Positions 35,651 to 46,594 of a stretch of 64,000 nucleotides of DNA are shown piece after piece (positions within the stretch are counted from its first letter, which is position 1; each line of letters opens with the position of its first letter). The position numbers and the translations under genes were made by a program. The DNA is from Heterobilharzia americana. Lineage: Eukaryota > Platyhelminthes > Trematoda > Strigeidida > Schistosomatidae. The stretch spans positions 14,190,515 through 14,254,514 of the forward strand of contig OX104131.1 of assembly GCA_944470555.2 (NCBI GenBank), in the 5' to 3' direction. The notes below the pieces were generated by a model. It saw nothing but the letters and a program-made list of their open reading frames with translations. It did no database searches and was not told the origin of the DNA.

Positions 35651-36089
35651 AATCAATCAGCCATTTATAACTCCTAGTGCTCGTAGAAAGCTATGCCAAC
35701 TTTCGTAGAGATAACAGCAGCATCATAACTTCAGTGCGCCACGGTCGATCCCTGATGTTGCTCACTATATCTCGTGCCATCACAAAATGCATGTAAATGG
35801 AGTAATGCACTGGTACAATCGGAATATCATCTTATTTCCTTAAATATGGTTGCTTGAATATTTCATTTTTGTTACTTAAGGGATTTTCTATGTCTTCGGA
35901 ATCTTTCACATACCCTGATATTTTGAAAGTATTTGTCCTTCCTGGACATAAATCCGGCTCAGAAAACGCGACGCCAACCATAGACATATAAACATAAGGA
36001 TATATAGTATACGACTGAGTAAAGTGTTCTTCAACACAGGCTTAGTAGCAACACTACCAAATCCAGTCAGCATGCATTCTTGACATCAG

Positions 36090-37600
36090 GTTGAATTACG
36101 GAACGACATGACTACCATACATGACCAACACCACCAAGGTCTTGTACTTTATCTAGACATTTCCAAGGCATTTCACAGAATTAATCACTTACTGTTAACA
36201 AGTTGCAGTCTCTAGGATCTGGATACCCATTATTAGAATATATTACATCCTCCCTCAATAATCACACTCCAGTGGTCAACGTAAAAACGCTGCTTAAGAA
36301 TGGGGATCTCACGCGAACTTGACAGACCCAAGGACCAATCACTAATTATCCGTGTTTGTCATATACCCACGAGTGCGAGATCAAAGGAGAATACAATGGA
36401 GCAGCCAGGTGGAATAGCATATTTGATTTACTGTGCCAAGTTACAGATGAGTTCCAACTGGCTGACTAGAGGATAGTGTACGTGCAACATAAAGTAACAC
36501 AACAACGTTCCAAATGCAGGGGACGCTAGACTATGTGCCTTCAGCTTAGTGAGTCCATTAACATTATGAAGGTCACCATCAATGTCGAATCTCATCGAAC
36601 CCTAAGACATTGATTCAGGCCTTTATTTGCCGCTACAACACATTTCGAGACCCTTGCTGCTTTCCACAGAAAACTATTTTGGTTGCTGACTACCTCAAAG
36701 TTGTATGCACATTCTGTTATTCTGATCGATCCCACTTACAAACAATCATACAATGTCAACTTGATGTAATATCTAAATGTTCTACAGCTTGGAAACTTCG
36801 ATTCAATGCAAACAAATGCGACTGAATATGTTTTAGTGCACCCCTGACAGACATCCAACTGTATCTTCAGTCTATAAAAATACCTGCTGCTGCAAGCGTC
36901 TGTGACCTTGGGGCAAGGTAATCAAGTAACCTAACATTTTACGCACGGATTGCGTCACAGATTCGCAAACCTAGAATCCTGTTGGCACACACGAATACGG
37001 AACTTTTACTTTAAAGATACGAATTTACTGTCTTGTAAAACATGCGTATGACCACTGTTAAAATACTGCCCATTTATTTTGGGTGGTATTTACGTTAATA
37101 ACAAACTAAAACTTGGAGGTATGCAAAGGCCTTTCACATTTACTTTACTAGGATACACGTACAAACTGGACTACAAGTCCACATGACGCTAAATCTGGAA
37201 TCACTTTGTGTAAGTTGACTCAAAATTATCCTTCCGCTCTTCTACAATGTGTTATAGAAGTTATCGTTCGCAGTCAGTGGTGAGTTTTAGTTTGAACACA
37301 ACAGATGTTATTGTACGTGCAAAAACGCCTACATCGTCACACTGAAGCATCTCAAGTCCTCCCTTCGTGAGAGTTTCTTCACTTTAAAGTTCTCTCAGAT
37401 TTGAAACAAACTTCCTAATGAATTGAAAGCCTCGGAATCATTCTCTGAATTCAACCAGTTACTAATTGGATCTTTATCTTCTGGTAGCTTCTCTGGCTTA
37501 CTGAGTGCGCCACCAGTATCCTCTATGACACTGTATATTAGGCCTCCTTAACGTCTAATTAAGACTATAATCACGCCTGTAGTAAACTTTCGTCCGTAAC
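36090..37600 (+). mobile_element. LINE reverse transcriptase, decayed (CR1/Jockey-like)
   Basis: The plus strand shows RT blocks in order: GLVLYLDISKAFHRINH near 36150, SGYPLLEYITSSLNN near 36220, TILVADYLKVV near 36680 (the FADD box, now VADY), LQTIIQCQLDVISKCSTAWK then LRFNANKCD near 36750-36825. The C-terminal block is KLPNELKASESFSEFNQLL near 37410-37460 (W-N-x-LP...F in relatives). Frameshifts and stops are scattered through it and the second catalytic Asp is lost. No endonuclease was found upstream; 35700-36090 holds only a faint SVRHGRSL remnant. Confidence 0.75.
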
Positions 37601-38319
37601 GCTGTGAAAACTTCCTGATAACTTCGTACTCCATACTAAACGGAACAAATTCCTTTAACACATCATAAGCAACGAACTAAGCCTAAACCTACATTAAAAC
37701 ATGAAAAACATATTACCAACTATTTAATAGACAAAACAAGTACAAATAACGACATAACAAAGAAAGTTAAGAAACAGTTAAACATGAATACAGATAACAA
37801 ATTAATCAACTTAATAATTCTCGTCATAACATGAAGAATAAGATATTTAACGAGGACTCTTTTCAAAGAATTTATTTTCAAGCTGTATGTTCGTATACAT
37901 ATGATATCTGAAAAATCATATCCTATGAAGAAAACTGAACAATATTATAACAGTGACAATAATAATAAAATCAATGATGAAAGGTACTTGTGATTATGAT
38001 AACGAGGTAGATTGCGTAATATATGGAATGGTTCATAGAAGGCATATAACTCAGAAGGGGGCGAAAAATCCGATGAAAGTGGTAAATCAATTATGTACTA
38101 TGTAATAGGATTAGACAAGTTTGTCAAGATGAAATCAATGTTTCCTAAAACGATTCAGTCATGTAGACTACAAAAATGACACTGTAACTGATGGATGACA
38201 GTAGGCATTCAGTTACGTGTATCCTGGGGGAAGTCTTTAAAACTGATATCGTATTTTAATATACCTTCCTCGAGACGCCAACAAGATCGTTTTTGACGAA
38301 ATGCTCATCCTACAAGATA
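37601..38319. other. No gene recognised
   Basis: Strongly A-rich sequence following the LINE remnant, possibly including its 3' tail; no frames of interest. Confidence 0.45.
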
Positions 38320-38508
38320 ATGAGGTGTAAGTTTAAATATTTATCACTCTGTCTTTCCTTAATCGTGATAGAGTCAAGGTTTGTGAGTGAATCAAGGCCT
38401 GAGAAAGATACGGACCACAAATTAGAAGTGATTACTCAAAGCTACTTATGTGATCCCAAAGATAAGATAAGTAGAAGGGATAAAAGGAACAAGTCTTCAG
38501 GCAACAAC
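38320..38508 (+). CDS. Candidate first exon of a secreted protein
   Basis: An ATG at 38320 opens 63 codons that end in phase 0 at a good donor site (aac|gtaagc at 38509). The N-terminus MRCKFKYLSLCLSLIVIESR has the form of a signal peptide: basic start, hydrophobic core, then a polar region with a likely cleavage after about residue 22-25. The mature part is charged (RPEKDTDHKLEVITQSYL; KDKISRRDKRNKSSGNN). The frame also runs on for about ten codons into the presumed intron before stopping. Schistosomes have many small secreted proteins built from short exons, but I do not recognise this one and found no matching downstream exon. Confidence 0.4.
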
Positions 38509-38872
38509 GTAAGCAATTTATTTATTTACATAAATACTCACTGAAATGTTGCCATGGTAATGGTTAACTTGTTCAAAATGTCTACAATTATCATTGTTGA
38601 CATAAGTAAAACTTTAGAATACCAATGTATATAACAATGTAATCGCAAGTATTAACCTTAGACGTTTTTTACTGGTTACTCATACTTTTGAACAATCCAT
38701 TACTGAAAAAGTTGATTAGATATCACTGGTTTGTTGATCATATTCAATTCTATGTGGTTGTGAAGGAAGTAATTAATTCATTTGTAATTTCATTTTATTT
38801 CAAGAGTTGATGATTGCGAATAACCTCCAACTTACTCCATGATAGTGTTTATCATCATTTACACTTTTCTCA

Positions 38873-39063
38873 TTACTGACCATGACCTTTTAAAGGTGTT
38901 GTCCATATGCCTCGAAAATCCTGAGAGGTTCTACCAATTTTGGGGATATATGTATAATTTTGTGATGACACCGTGGAAGCCCTCACTGTATTTTCTCCCC
39001 GAAATTTCTCATCATCTTGCATAGCTTTCACCAAACGTATCCCCATATGATCTCTCTGGGGTT
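38873..39063 (-). CDS. Candidate exon, unrecognised
   Basis: After a consensus acceptor (acactcacag at 39064 on the minus strand) the frame is open for 63 codons to a TAA at 38873. The peptide (PQRDHMGIRLVKAMQDDEKF, then YTYIPKIGRTSQDFRG) is polar, balanced and not transposon-like. A GTCAGT donor overlaps the end (CATG|GTCAGT), so it could be internal or terminal. It lies downstream of the small-exon cluster at 39675-41258 on the same strand and may belong to the same transcription unit. Confidence 0.35.
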
Positions 39064-39674
39064 CTGTGAGTGTCACTTCACTTACAACAGCAAACTACAA
39101 CGTACAAAAAATGATTAGTGTCCTTTGGACAACAACTTTAAGATTATTAAAACCTGTATTGGACCATCCAGCGTAAATAAGGTACTAATGCACTTGTAGA
39201 TCACTAGGTCAGTAGACTATTTTTGGAGAAACATCCTTGTTCTATTTTGCGGTCGTTTCGAGAAAACCTATAACAACATGACTATAAAGCTATTTGATTC
39301 TACTAGAAATGAGCAACTGTCTGACTGCAGATTTCATGCTAGTTATGATATCTGAAGAGTTTGAAAGCTGGAAAGGTTACAAGTAGCACCAACTGATTTG
39401 AACAAGACAACTACCCTAGTCAACAGTTTTGTCGGTCAAATGTAGGCCATGGCAGGACAGTTACCAACATTCTCCCCACATCAGGCCCAATACTGCTTGA
39501 CTTCATGTATGGCAAATTCGGCCTTATGTGTGACCGTGCATCTGGCCCAATATTTCATATAAATATGTGACCATGGTCCCAATGTCTCTTACTACGAAGT
39601 ATATATTCTGTCAAAAATGTGGAAGGATAATGAATAATTTATTAGGAGAGGGTAGTCAAAGATGTCCATTCATT

Positions 39675-41258
39675 TTATTTATCCAAAACACCGTCACTGT
39701 CACAACAGCTGTCTTCCACGTCATCAGCTGGCACGGTTTCCAGTTCTTTGTCAGAAATCTATCAATAAAGTTAGAACTGAAGTGATTGTATAACTTTGTA
39801 TCCAATTCTTCCGTGCATCCGCCGACCATAACGGTCATGTTAATTATCAAGCTAAGATTTCACATTCTTCCGGTGGGACCCTCCTAAATCACTTTAAACA
39901 ACATTTTGTTTGGTGGGATCGCCTAAAAGCTTATACAAGTGAAATAAGTATTTAAGTTTGTTTATTACTAACTTCTCATGCTCAACTACATATGTGTGTA
40001 TTGCGTATGCATATCTCGTCTTCCTCTGAACTCCAAAAGAAGTTTTTCATGAAGTAATCTTTGAAAGAATGCTGCAATATACGCTTCATGCTGATTTTCA
40101 TATCTCCAGTAATCAGCTTCTAAATGGCGGCAAACTGTAAATTAATCAAATATAGTTTGAAAATTTACTTAGTCTTCTCTGAACTCATCGTTTACCATCT
40201 TTACTTCCAGACCGTCGAAGTCTTCTCTGAAAGTCACAGGCAGATAGAGTTAGTGTTTACTTCTTAAACCTCCAGGCGGCCCTGATGATCTGCTTGCACG
40301 CACTTCGTCTTGGAGTCTTTCAACAGTAGATGTCAAGTATTTTAGACAAGCTAATGCATGTTTTTAAGTTCAATAAACAATTACTTGCTCATGATTGTAG
40401 TGGCACCTTCCTTCGTCAGTGACACAGTCATATCAACGCCTTCAAGTTTTGATCTGAATAGCCATCTAAAATTTCATAAGATGTTGCTCACGAGTAGCTG
40501 TTTGTAGCTACCTTGCTCTGGAATGTAGACTGCACTGGCGACCTGAATAATGTAAGCATTAAGCAAAATGTTATGCTTTACGACGTTATCCCATAAATGA
40601 TACTGTTTCACTGGGTGCCATTTCTAAAAAAAGACTAAAACTGAACTACAATCTACCACAGTGCACAAGTTTCACTCGTATATTAAAGCTGGTGTAATGT
40701 TGGATGTGTTCCTGTTAATTACTGGTATAAATGATTGAGGTCAGCTTACTTTTGTGGGTCTTTCGTAACGGTAGCGTAATCTGGTTTGATAGTGTGCTGG
40801 TTCACAGAGAAGCCATCAGTTAGATAGTTCATTCATAACTTCAAGCTAGAATGCACTGATGTTAACTGTCTTGCTGTATCCTCGAAAGACGCCTACTAGG
40901 AAAACGTCGTTAACAATAGGACTTTATATAGCGCCTAGAATAGGCCACAGTTGTTTACTAGAACCACTGTAAAGTGAAACATCATCTGCTTTTAATTGCA
41001 AGTCAATGTAATCTAAGTCTTGGAAGTTATTTACACCTTTTAAGATGATATAAAATATCTTTGGCAAGCGGATGTGAAGACAAATTCCCAGTCCAATTAT
41101 TATACCTGAAGTAAAATTGTACGTGGATCAGTTGGGTATTCAAAGATGAATCAGTTAAATATTATCGAAATTCACTTACGAGCTTTTAGATATATGTCTT
41201 GCATCAAGCATATTTCTACTGCAGCACAGATTATGTCTTCATTGGCTTCTTTACTCAT
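39675..41258 (-). CDS. Candidate multi-exon gene with small exons
   Basis: Minus strand. Exon 1, 41258-41180: ATG, MSKEANEDIICAAVEICLMQ..., 26 codons, donor C|GTAAGTG. Further open blocks with splice-like edges: 40465-40385 (SKLEGVDMTVSLTKEGATTI), 40350-40270 (LKYLTSTVERLQDEVRASRS), 40224-40169 (EDFDGLEVKMVNDEFRED), 40134-39986 (CRHLEADYWRYENQHEAYIA) and a last block 39758-39675 (SDKELETVPADDVEDSC) whose stop overlaps AATAAA. Phases join cleanly for 40350-40270 into 40224 using the acceptor 'tttcagag'. Other joins are unresolved, and a TAA ends the 40224 block, so the gene may be broken or my exon edges wrong. The middle blocks look like a coiled-coil protein. I do not recognise the family. 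Confidence 0.4.
40570..40690 (+). mobile_element. PLE 3' end remnant
   Basis: About 110 bases match the extreme 3' end of the PLE copies ('aaatgatactgtttcactg', 'ttctaaaaaaagactaaaa', 'cacagtgcacaagtttcactc'), as at 44195-44310. No coding part remains. It lies inside the candidate gene at 39675-41258, on the opposite strand. Confidence 0.7.
40750..41105 (-). mobile_element. Remnant of a transposon-associated protein domain
   Basis: The minus strand reads YIDLQLKADDVSLYSGSSKQ then LWPILGAI, a stop, FLVGVFRGYSKTVNISAF, and, after a frameshift, LTDGFSVNQHTIKPDYATV. This follows a domain I know from many invertebrate mobile-element-like proteins (roughly NIDGLPLFKSS..FWPIL...PF.VG.F.G..KP...NLMEDG), whose formal name I cannot give. 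It begins at an acceptor-like 'tttacttcag' and ends at a donor-like AA|GTAAGC. It lies in what would be the first intron of the candidate gene, and the exon 1 phase would also run into it. Confidence 0.45.
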
Positions 41259-41299
41259 TTTCTCCTCCTTAGGTTAATCTGTGAAGTCGTTGTTAAAAT

Positions 41300-43299
41300 A
41301 AACAAAGTCTCCCACCTCGTCCGTTTCTATCACATGTACTAAAATGTGATGATAAATTTATAGATTCTAACTCACCGATATCTGAGTTGTTTAAAGCCAT
41401 AAAATAGTAGTAAAATAGAACAGAATGTAACTGTTACTCTGTATTCATACTTCTGGGAGCAAATTTGAATGAATTTCTTGCCCATGAGGTTCTTCACTAC
41501 CGTCAGATGCTTCCAGAAGAGAAACAGTCGTTCTCCTCGACACAAAATCAAGACAACTCTTAACCATCTCCTAGTGCACTTTCTTAATTCTACGGTGAAC
41601 AGTACTTTAATGGGGTCGACACTTGTTGACTGAAGTGTGTCATGATTTATAACGTTTAGGGTAAATGAACAAAGTCAACTTACTAGGTTTTCGACTTCCA
41701 ATGGGAATGACAGAACTTGATTGCATAACTTCAGTTACCAGATGTTGGCAGCAATTAGCTATAAGGTTTTTAAAGTGGCGTGTATATGGTCATATCGGCT
41801 AACTCCATGGTCAAACTTAGTAAGCTTGCTCGAAGAATTTCTCCGTTTCAGTTAACTATGGTTTCATCTCTAAGGACAGGAAGGAGGGACTGGCATCGAC
41901 AATGTGCTAGGTGTGTTCAAATCTATCATGTAGAATAAAGTTAGGATGATGACATACATCATAGACAGCTTATCTGTAGAAGTAGCATTCGGATGGACAG
42001 TGCAACCTAGTGTGAGAATCATTTTGTCCTCCTTTCATGATTTTGAAATCAAACTGCAAGAAGACTTTAACAACAGAATAAACAGACGTAATCGCAGAGA
42101 TTTTAATTTATCATCCGTAATCAGGTGATATCTCATGAGGTATCTCCTACGGATTGGTAATTTATTGTAAAAAATAATATTCTTATTCCCTATTTTGCAA
42201 GATAGACCTGTACATTATGAACTTCCATTCTTATCTCCTCCTTTGGCGATTTATTAAAAGTATCTAACCGTTGGCTTCACATGTCATCAATTTCCCGGAG
42301 GCCATAACTACCTGAGACCACGAGTATCTTTAGTAAACTGGCAGACATTTCATATTATGTATTTATTCATGTAAATTAGACTGTCGTATAGGATGGGCAG
42401 AAGTATGGAGGAAATTATTTATTTCGACGAATAAACTTAAAGACATATTACAAAGTTTCTAATAGTCATTCTACTTCTGTATTTTACAACTACAGTCCTG
42501 TACACCGGTCATCTTCCTGAAATCAAAATATAAACTGAGTAAGCAATGAATAACAAACATTTCAAAAACTAGTTTTGTACTGATTTATTAATATAAAGCG
42601 TATCACAGCACTTTTGTTTGCCTGTATGATCATGCAATAATTTCAGTCTACATGGAACTTCCTTCTCTCAGTATTATTGCATTTACAATTGACGATGCAA
42701 AACAAGTTCATTAGAGGATCAAGAACAAATAAGAAATCAGAATAAATAAACGTTTCAAAAGAACAGCTTGGTTCTTAATAGCACTCGGTTTCCCTTTGGG
42801 TGCCAAGCAATCAGAAAGTGCCTACATCCTTTTCCCAAAAATTAAATCATATTTATTTCCTGTGGACTAATTAATTATAACGAAATTGGCTTCAAATTCT
42901 TGAAATTTTCATATTATGCGGACATTTTAAAGTCCAAAACGGAACAAAACAAAACAAAACTATTTGGGCATAAATAACCGTTCATTACACTTTAGTTTCA
43001 AAGTGTTCACTTTTTAACACCTTTTTGCACATCTGAGCGAAAAAAATGTTATCAAATAAGCAATACACAAAGTATTTTGACCAAACGAAATCGACTGATT
43101 ATGCTTGTAGTTAGCACATCATGGCCTTTATCCATTCCTAAAAATGATAGACGAAGTATGCTAGACGTCAACTTGATGTGGATAAATAAACCTAATGCAT
43201 TCTATTGCTGGGACTGAAAAATGCAGATATTTTGTTTGCAGTTATAATATACAACATGATTATCAATATTAGAAGTGAAGTGGTACCAAAATGGATGAG
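41300..43299. other. No gene recognised
   Basis: About 2 kb of AT-rich DNA without frames above 60 codons that look coding and without repeats that I could match elsewhere in the window. Confidence 0.5.
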
Positions 43300-43524
43300 A
43301 TCCATACTTTAGAGTAGTCCTACTCCGAAGATGTGGTTCCGATATGTAGACGATACGTTTAAAATACTCAAATCGGAACACATTAATAGGTTCCTGGCAA
43401 ATGAAAATTCAGTAGTGAATGCAAACCAATTTACAAGTGACTTAGAAAGTGATGAAGGTGAGCTAGCAATGTTGGATTGCAAGACTAAACGAACACAAGA
43501 CGGAAGTTTAGAGACTAGTGTCCT

Positions 43525-43583
<59 letters not shown>

Positions 43584-44310
43584 ATACGGCTGTTACTAAT
43601 AATAATACTGGTAGTAATAATGATAACATAGTTGGGAGAGAATTCTAAGCCATAGGAGGAATGCATCTCAGAAGCATTATGAAGAATTCTCAATAAGGCT
43701 AGGAATAAAGTGGCATTTAAACCAACAAACTTGCTCAGAAACAAGCTTTGTAGGTTAAGAGATCCTATTGATGAGATTAAGCGAAATAATTTGATTTACC
43801 TAATCCCTTGCAATGATTGCGGTGTCAAATACATAGGTGAAAGTAATCGATCAGGGTCGATTAGAATAACACAACGCAATAACTTAGTCGGATCAAGATT
43901 AGTAGATGGTAATAAGAAATTTAGAGAAAAGTTTGACTACAGCTCTGCACCCAATTACACACGATCACACAGTAGGATGGGATGGAGTGACAGTGTTAAA
44001 AACTGACTTAGTTGGGTAGAGAGAGAGACCGATAAGTGAATCTTTGTTTATCGAATCCACACCAAATGCATGGAATGGAAATGATTCTGCACCTATTCTA
44101 GATACCCTTGTGATCACAGAAAAGGAGAGAGAATTAAGAATATATAAACTCTGTCTTAGTTATGGAGTTACCTGATGTGATATGAATATGGACATTAAAT
44201 TGTGTCCGAAACGTCGTTATCCAGTAAATGATACTGTTTCACTGTAAGATATTTCTAATAAACAGACTAAAATGGAATTACAATTGACCACAGTGCCCAA
44301 GTTTCACTCA
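43300..44310 (+). mobile_element. Penelope-like element, internally deleted at a microsatellite
   Basis: Plus strand: the frame from about 43316 reads PTPKMWFRYVDDTFKILKSE with the catalytic Y-V-D-D intact, then NQFTSDLESDEGELAMLDCK, the following RT block. At 43525 it runs straight into (TAG)19 read as poly-Ser, then an Asn/Ser/Thr-rich stretch to a TAA at 43646. In a shifted frame, 43710-44006 gives AFKPTNLLRNKL and the GIY-YIG block LIPCNDCGVKYIGES. The 3' untranslated part matches the copy at 6785. The RT C-terminus and connector seen near 7565-7700 in the other copy are missing, so the deletion ends at the microsatellite. Confidence 0.88.
43525..43581 (+). repeat. (TAG)19 microsatellite in PLE
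   Basis: Nineteen perfect TAG units. In the PLE reading frame it encodes serine (AGT). It is located where the RT part is joined to the GIY-YIG part. Confidence 0.95.
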
Positions 44311-44344
44311 TACAACAGTCTTTATGATCTGTGATCCGCTATCA

Positions 44345-44432
44345 CGTTAGTTAAGGTACTGATTAAGCAGGTACTAGAGCATATCTAGTTAAGTAGGGTT
44401 AGTAAGCGTTACCTAGTAGTAACACCCCTACA
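44345..44432 (+). mobile_element. LTR 3' end fragment
   Basis: Matches the last about 90 bases of the probable solo LTR at 48599-49030 ('ttaagcaggtactagagca', 'agttaagtagggtt', ending CCCCTACA). The rest of the LTR is absent here. Confidence 0.5.
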
Positions 44433-44449
44433 AAGATATTGGCCTCCCT

Positions 44450-45589
44450 GAAGAAACATGCAACTGACGTAGAAATTTATTCGCGCATATAAAATAGGGT
44501 TTTCTGCTTATTTGGGAATAAACATTAGTCTTATATTCCTCAGTGCATGTGCATATATATATACTTTCCCTTTACCTCTACATCTCAAATACAGAGAAAC
44601 AGTCATTCTTCAGGAATCCTGGGAAACATCTAAACAATAGATAGTGCTAAGCCTTGAAAACTAGACTGACCAATAATTTTGACCTAATGGTTGTCCACTT
44701 TGTGAGATAAAATATGCATAGGCTATCCGAGCAACATAAAAGTATACAACGTGGCAGATAGAGATTACAACAAAGCAGAAAATGGGCACCAAGGTGTAAA
44801 AATCACAACCCGAATACAATAGTTAGAAACTAGTTTTCATCTACAGTAAACTTATTGGTTATTCATGTAAGACTGCACTTCCTGCATAGGTGATTTTAGC
44901 AAAAATGTGTCTAACTGGTTTTAACGACTGCTATAGTTAGTGCTGTTTACCGCGGGAAGGGATGAGAATAAGTCAACTCAGTTGAAATTTAACCTTCATC
45001 ACGGCTTCCTAAACATGGTTATACTCAAGTACAATTTGTATCAGCTATCACTGGATACATCTGAATGTTTTAAACCTCAAGTTCTACTAACAGCCAATTA
45101 CATTTTGTAGTGAAAACACGGAATTGCATTGAAAAACAAACGTTTTTCCAGCCTTAACTATGCTGATTTTGCCCACTGACAGTGACATCCTACTCATCCA
45201 CCCTGGGTAGACGACTAGGACTTTAGCTGAGTGGATGCAGAGAAATTTTTTAGGTAGTGGAAATTAATACGACTGTTATCTTCTAACGGGTATACAGCAA
45301 TAAACAGCATTGTATTGTCAAAAGCATGACCTTGTTAATAATAGTATCTTGTTCTTGGATTTACAGCAGCATACCCATTGTAAAGGTACGATTATTGCAA
45401 ACGATTAATAAGCTCTTGTACAAATATTGTCGTCACTTTAATTGTTTCTCATCTAGTAACAATCCCCAGGAGCAGTCAAAACAACAATATATAAGATATG
45501 GTTAGTGCATACAAAGGTGAAAACTAGTTGTTTTTGCAAATGTTTTAAAATTTTTGTTTTGTTCTTGTGATCACTTGTCATAACCTGTG
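44450..45589. other. No gene recognised
   Basis: AT-rich; nothing supportable. Confidence 0.5.
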
Positions 45590-45990
45590 TTATATATATG
45601 TATGTTAGTGGATGTAACCTAAGTCATATATGTATGAGAGTGAACATTTGAACAGTAACCTCTAGATTCCACCCCTGATTGTCTCTCAGTTCCTCAGTAA
45701 CTGAAAAATGTGGTGAGATAATAGAAGTTATATTGTACAATCAAAACATCCAAAATACAATGGTTAGTATAGGTTTACAATGTCCTTAACTATTTCGAGG
45801 CCTTTGTAGAATACTATATCCTATCTATTTCGCATGCCCAACCTATCTGGGATTTAAGCGATGGTTCACATGCTTTCTATCGAAACTTCAGCGCAACACG
45901 ATTGGTCGTAAACGGCTTCAGGGATTTAGGACTACTAAGGAAAATCTTTACAATCTTGCTGCAAATTATAACAAATTTGTAAGAGGTGAA
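45590..45990 (+). repeat. Dispersed repeat of unknown type, copy 2
   Basis: Same blocks in the same order as 35290-35650; this copy is somewhat longer in the middle. Function and class unknown. Confidence 0.55.
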
Positions 45991-46594
45991 ATTCCGTAAC
46001 CCATACCAAAACTATTTTTAAGTGTAAATTGATTGGATGGGCCGCACTTGACTAGCGATTTTTAATTTCAGCTTAGATTTGGAAGCTTAAATGGTAGGTA
46101 TCTTTCTATGGTAGTTCTTGGATAATATTATAGATGTAGCGAGGAGGTAATTGTTTACGATAATCATTCTAGGTTAATAGATTTTTGAAGCCCAGCTGGA
46201 AGGTCTTAAATCTGATTTTGGAGAGTAGGGTCAGTGAAATAATAGAACTGCTAGACAATTTCTGATTTCCTCACTATCATTTTGAAAAAGGAGAAGAAAG
46301 AAAACAGAAAGGTAAAAAGGAAGAAGGAAGTCCTACGACAAGCTCCTTGTATACATATGTATATATCAAACTTGAAAGTTATGCAGCTATGAGTTCTGTA
46401 TCCCCACGTTATTTCAACCTATTCAATTAATTAAAAGGGTGTTCGGAAGCATGTGATGTTCTTATATGCTCAAACAAGACCTGCCTAATTCTGACTACAT
46501 TAGTTAGAATATTTTAATTATGATAATTAATAATTAATTGTAAAAAATAATTAACAAACGGCATAACTTGACAAAGAAGAGGTTAGATGGTCTA
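45991..46594. other. No gene recognised
   Basis: AT-rich sequence leading to the (TAA)n tail of the RTE copy. Confidence 0.5.

Noticed and set aside
44160..44225. Possible hammerhead in the PLE 3' end (CTGATGTGATATG ... GTCCGAAACGTC)
   Set aside because: A GGACA/TGTCC hairpin followed by GAAAC-GTC is suggestive, but CTGATG is followed by T, is 12 bases away from the hairpin, and no stem I pairs. The 7 kb copy reads GTCTGCAAC instead. At best a relic.
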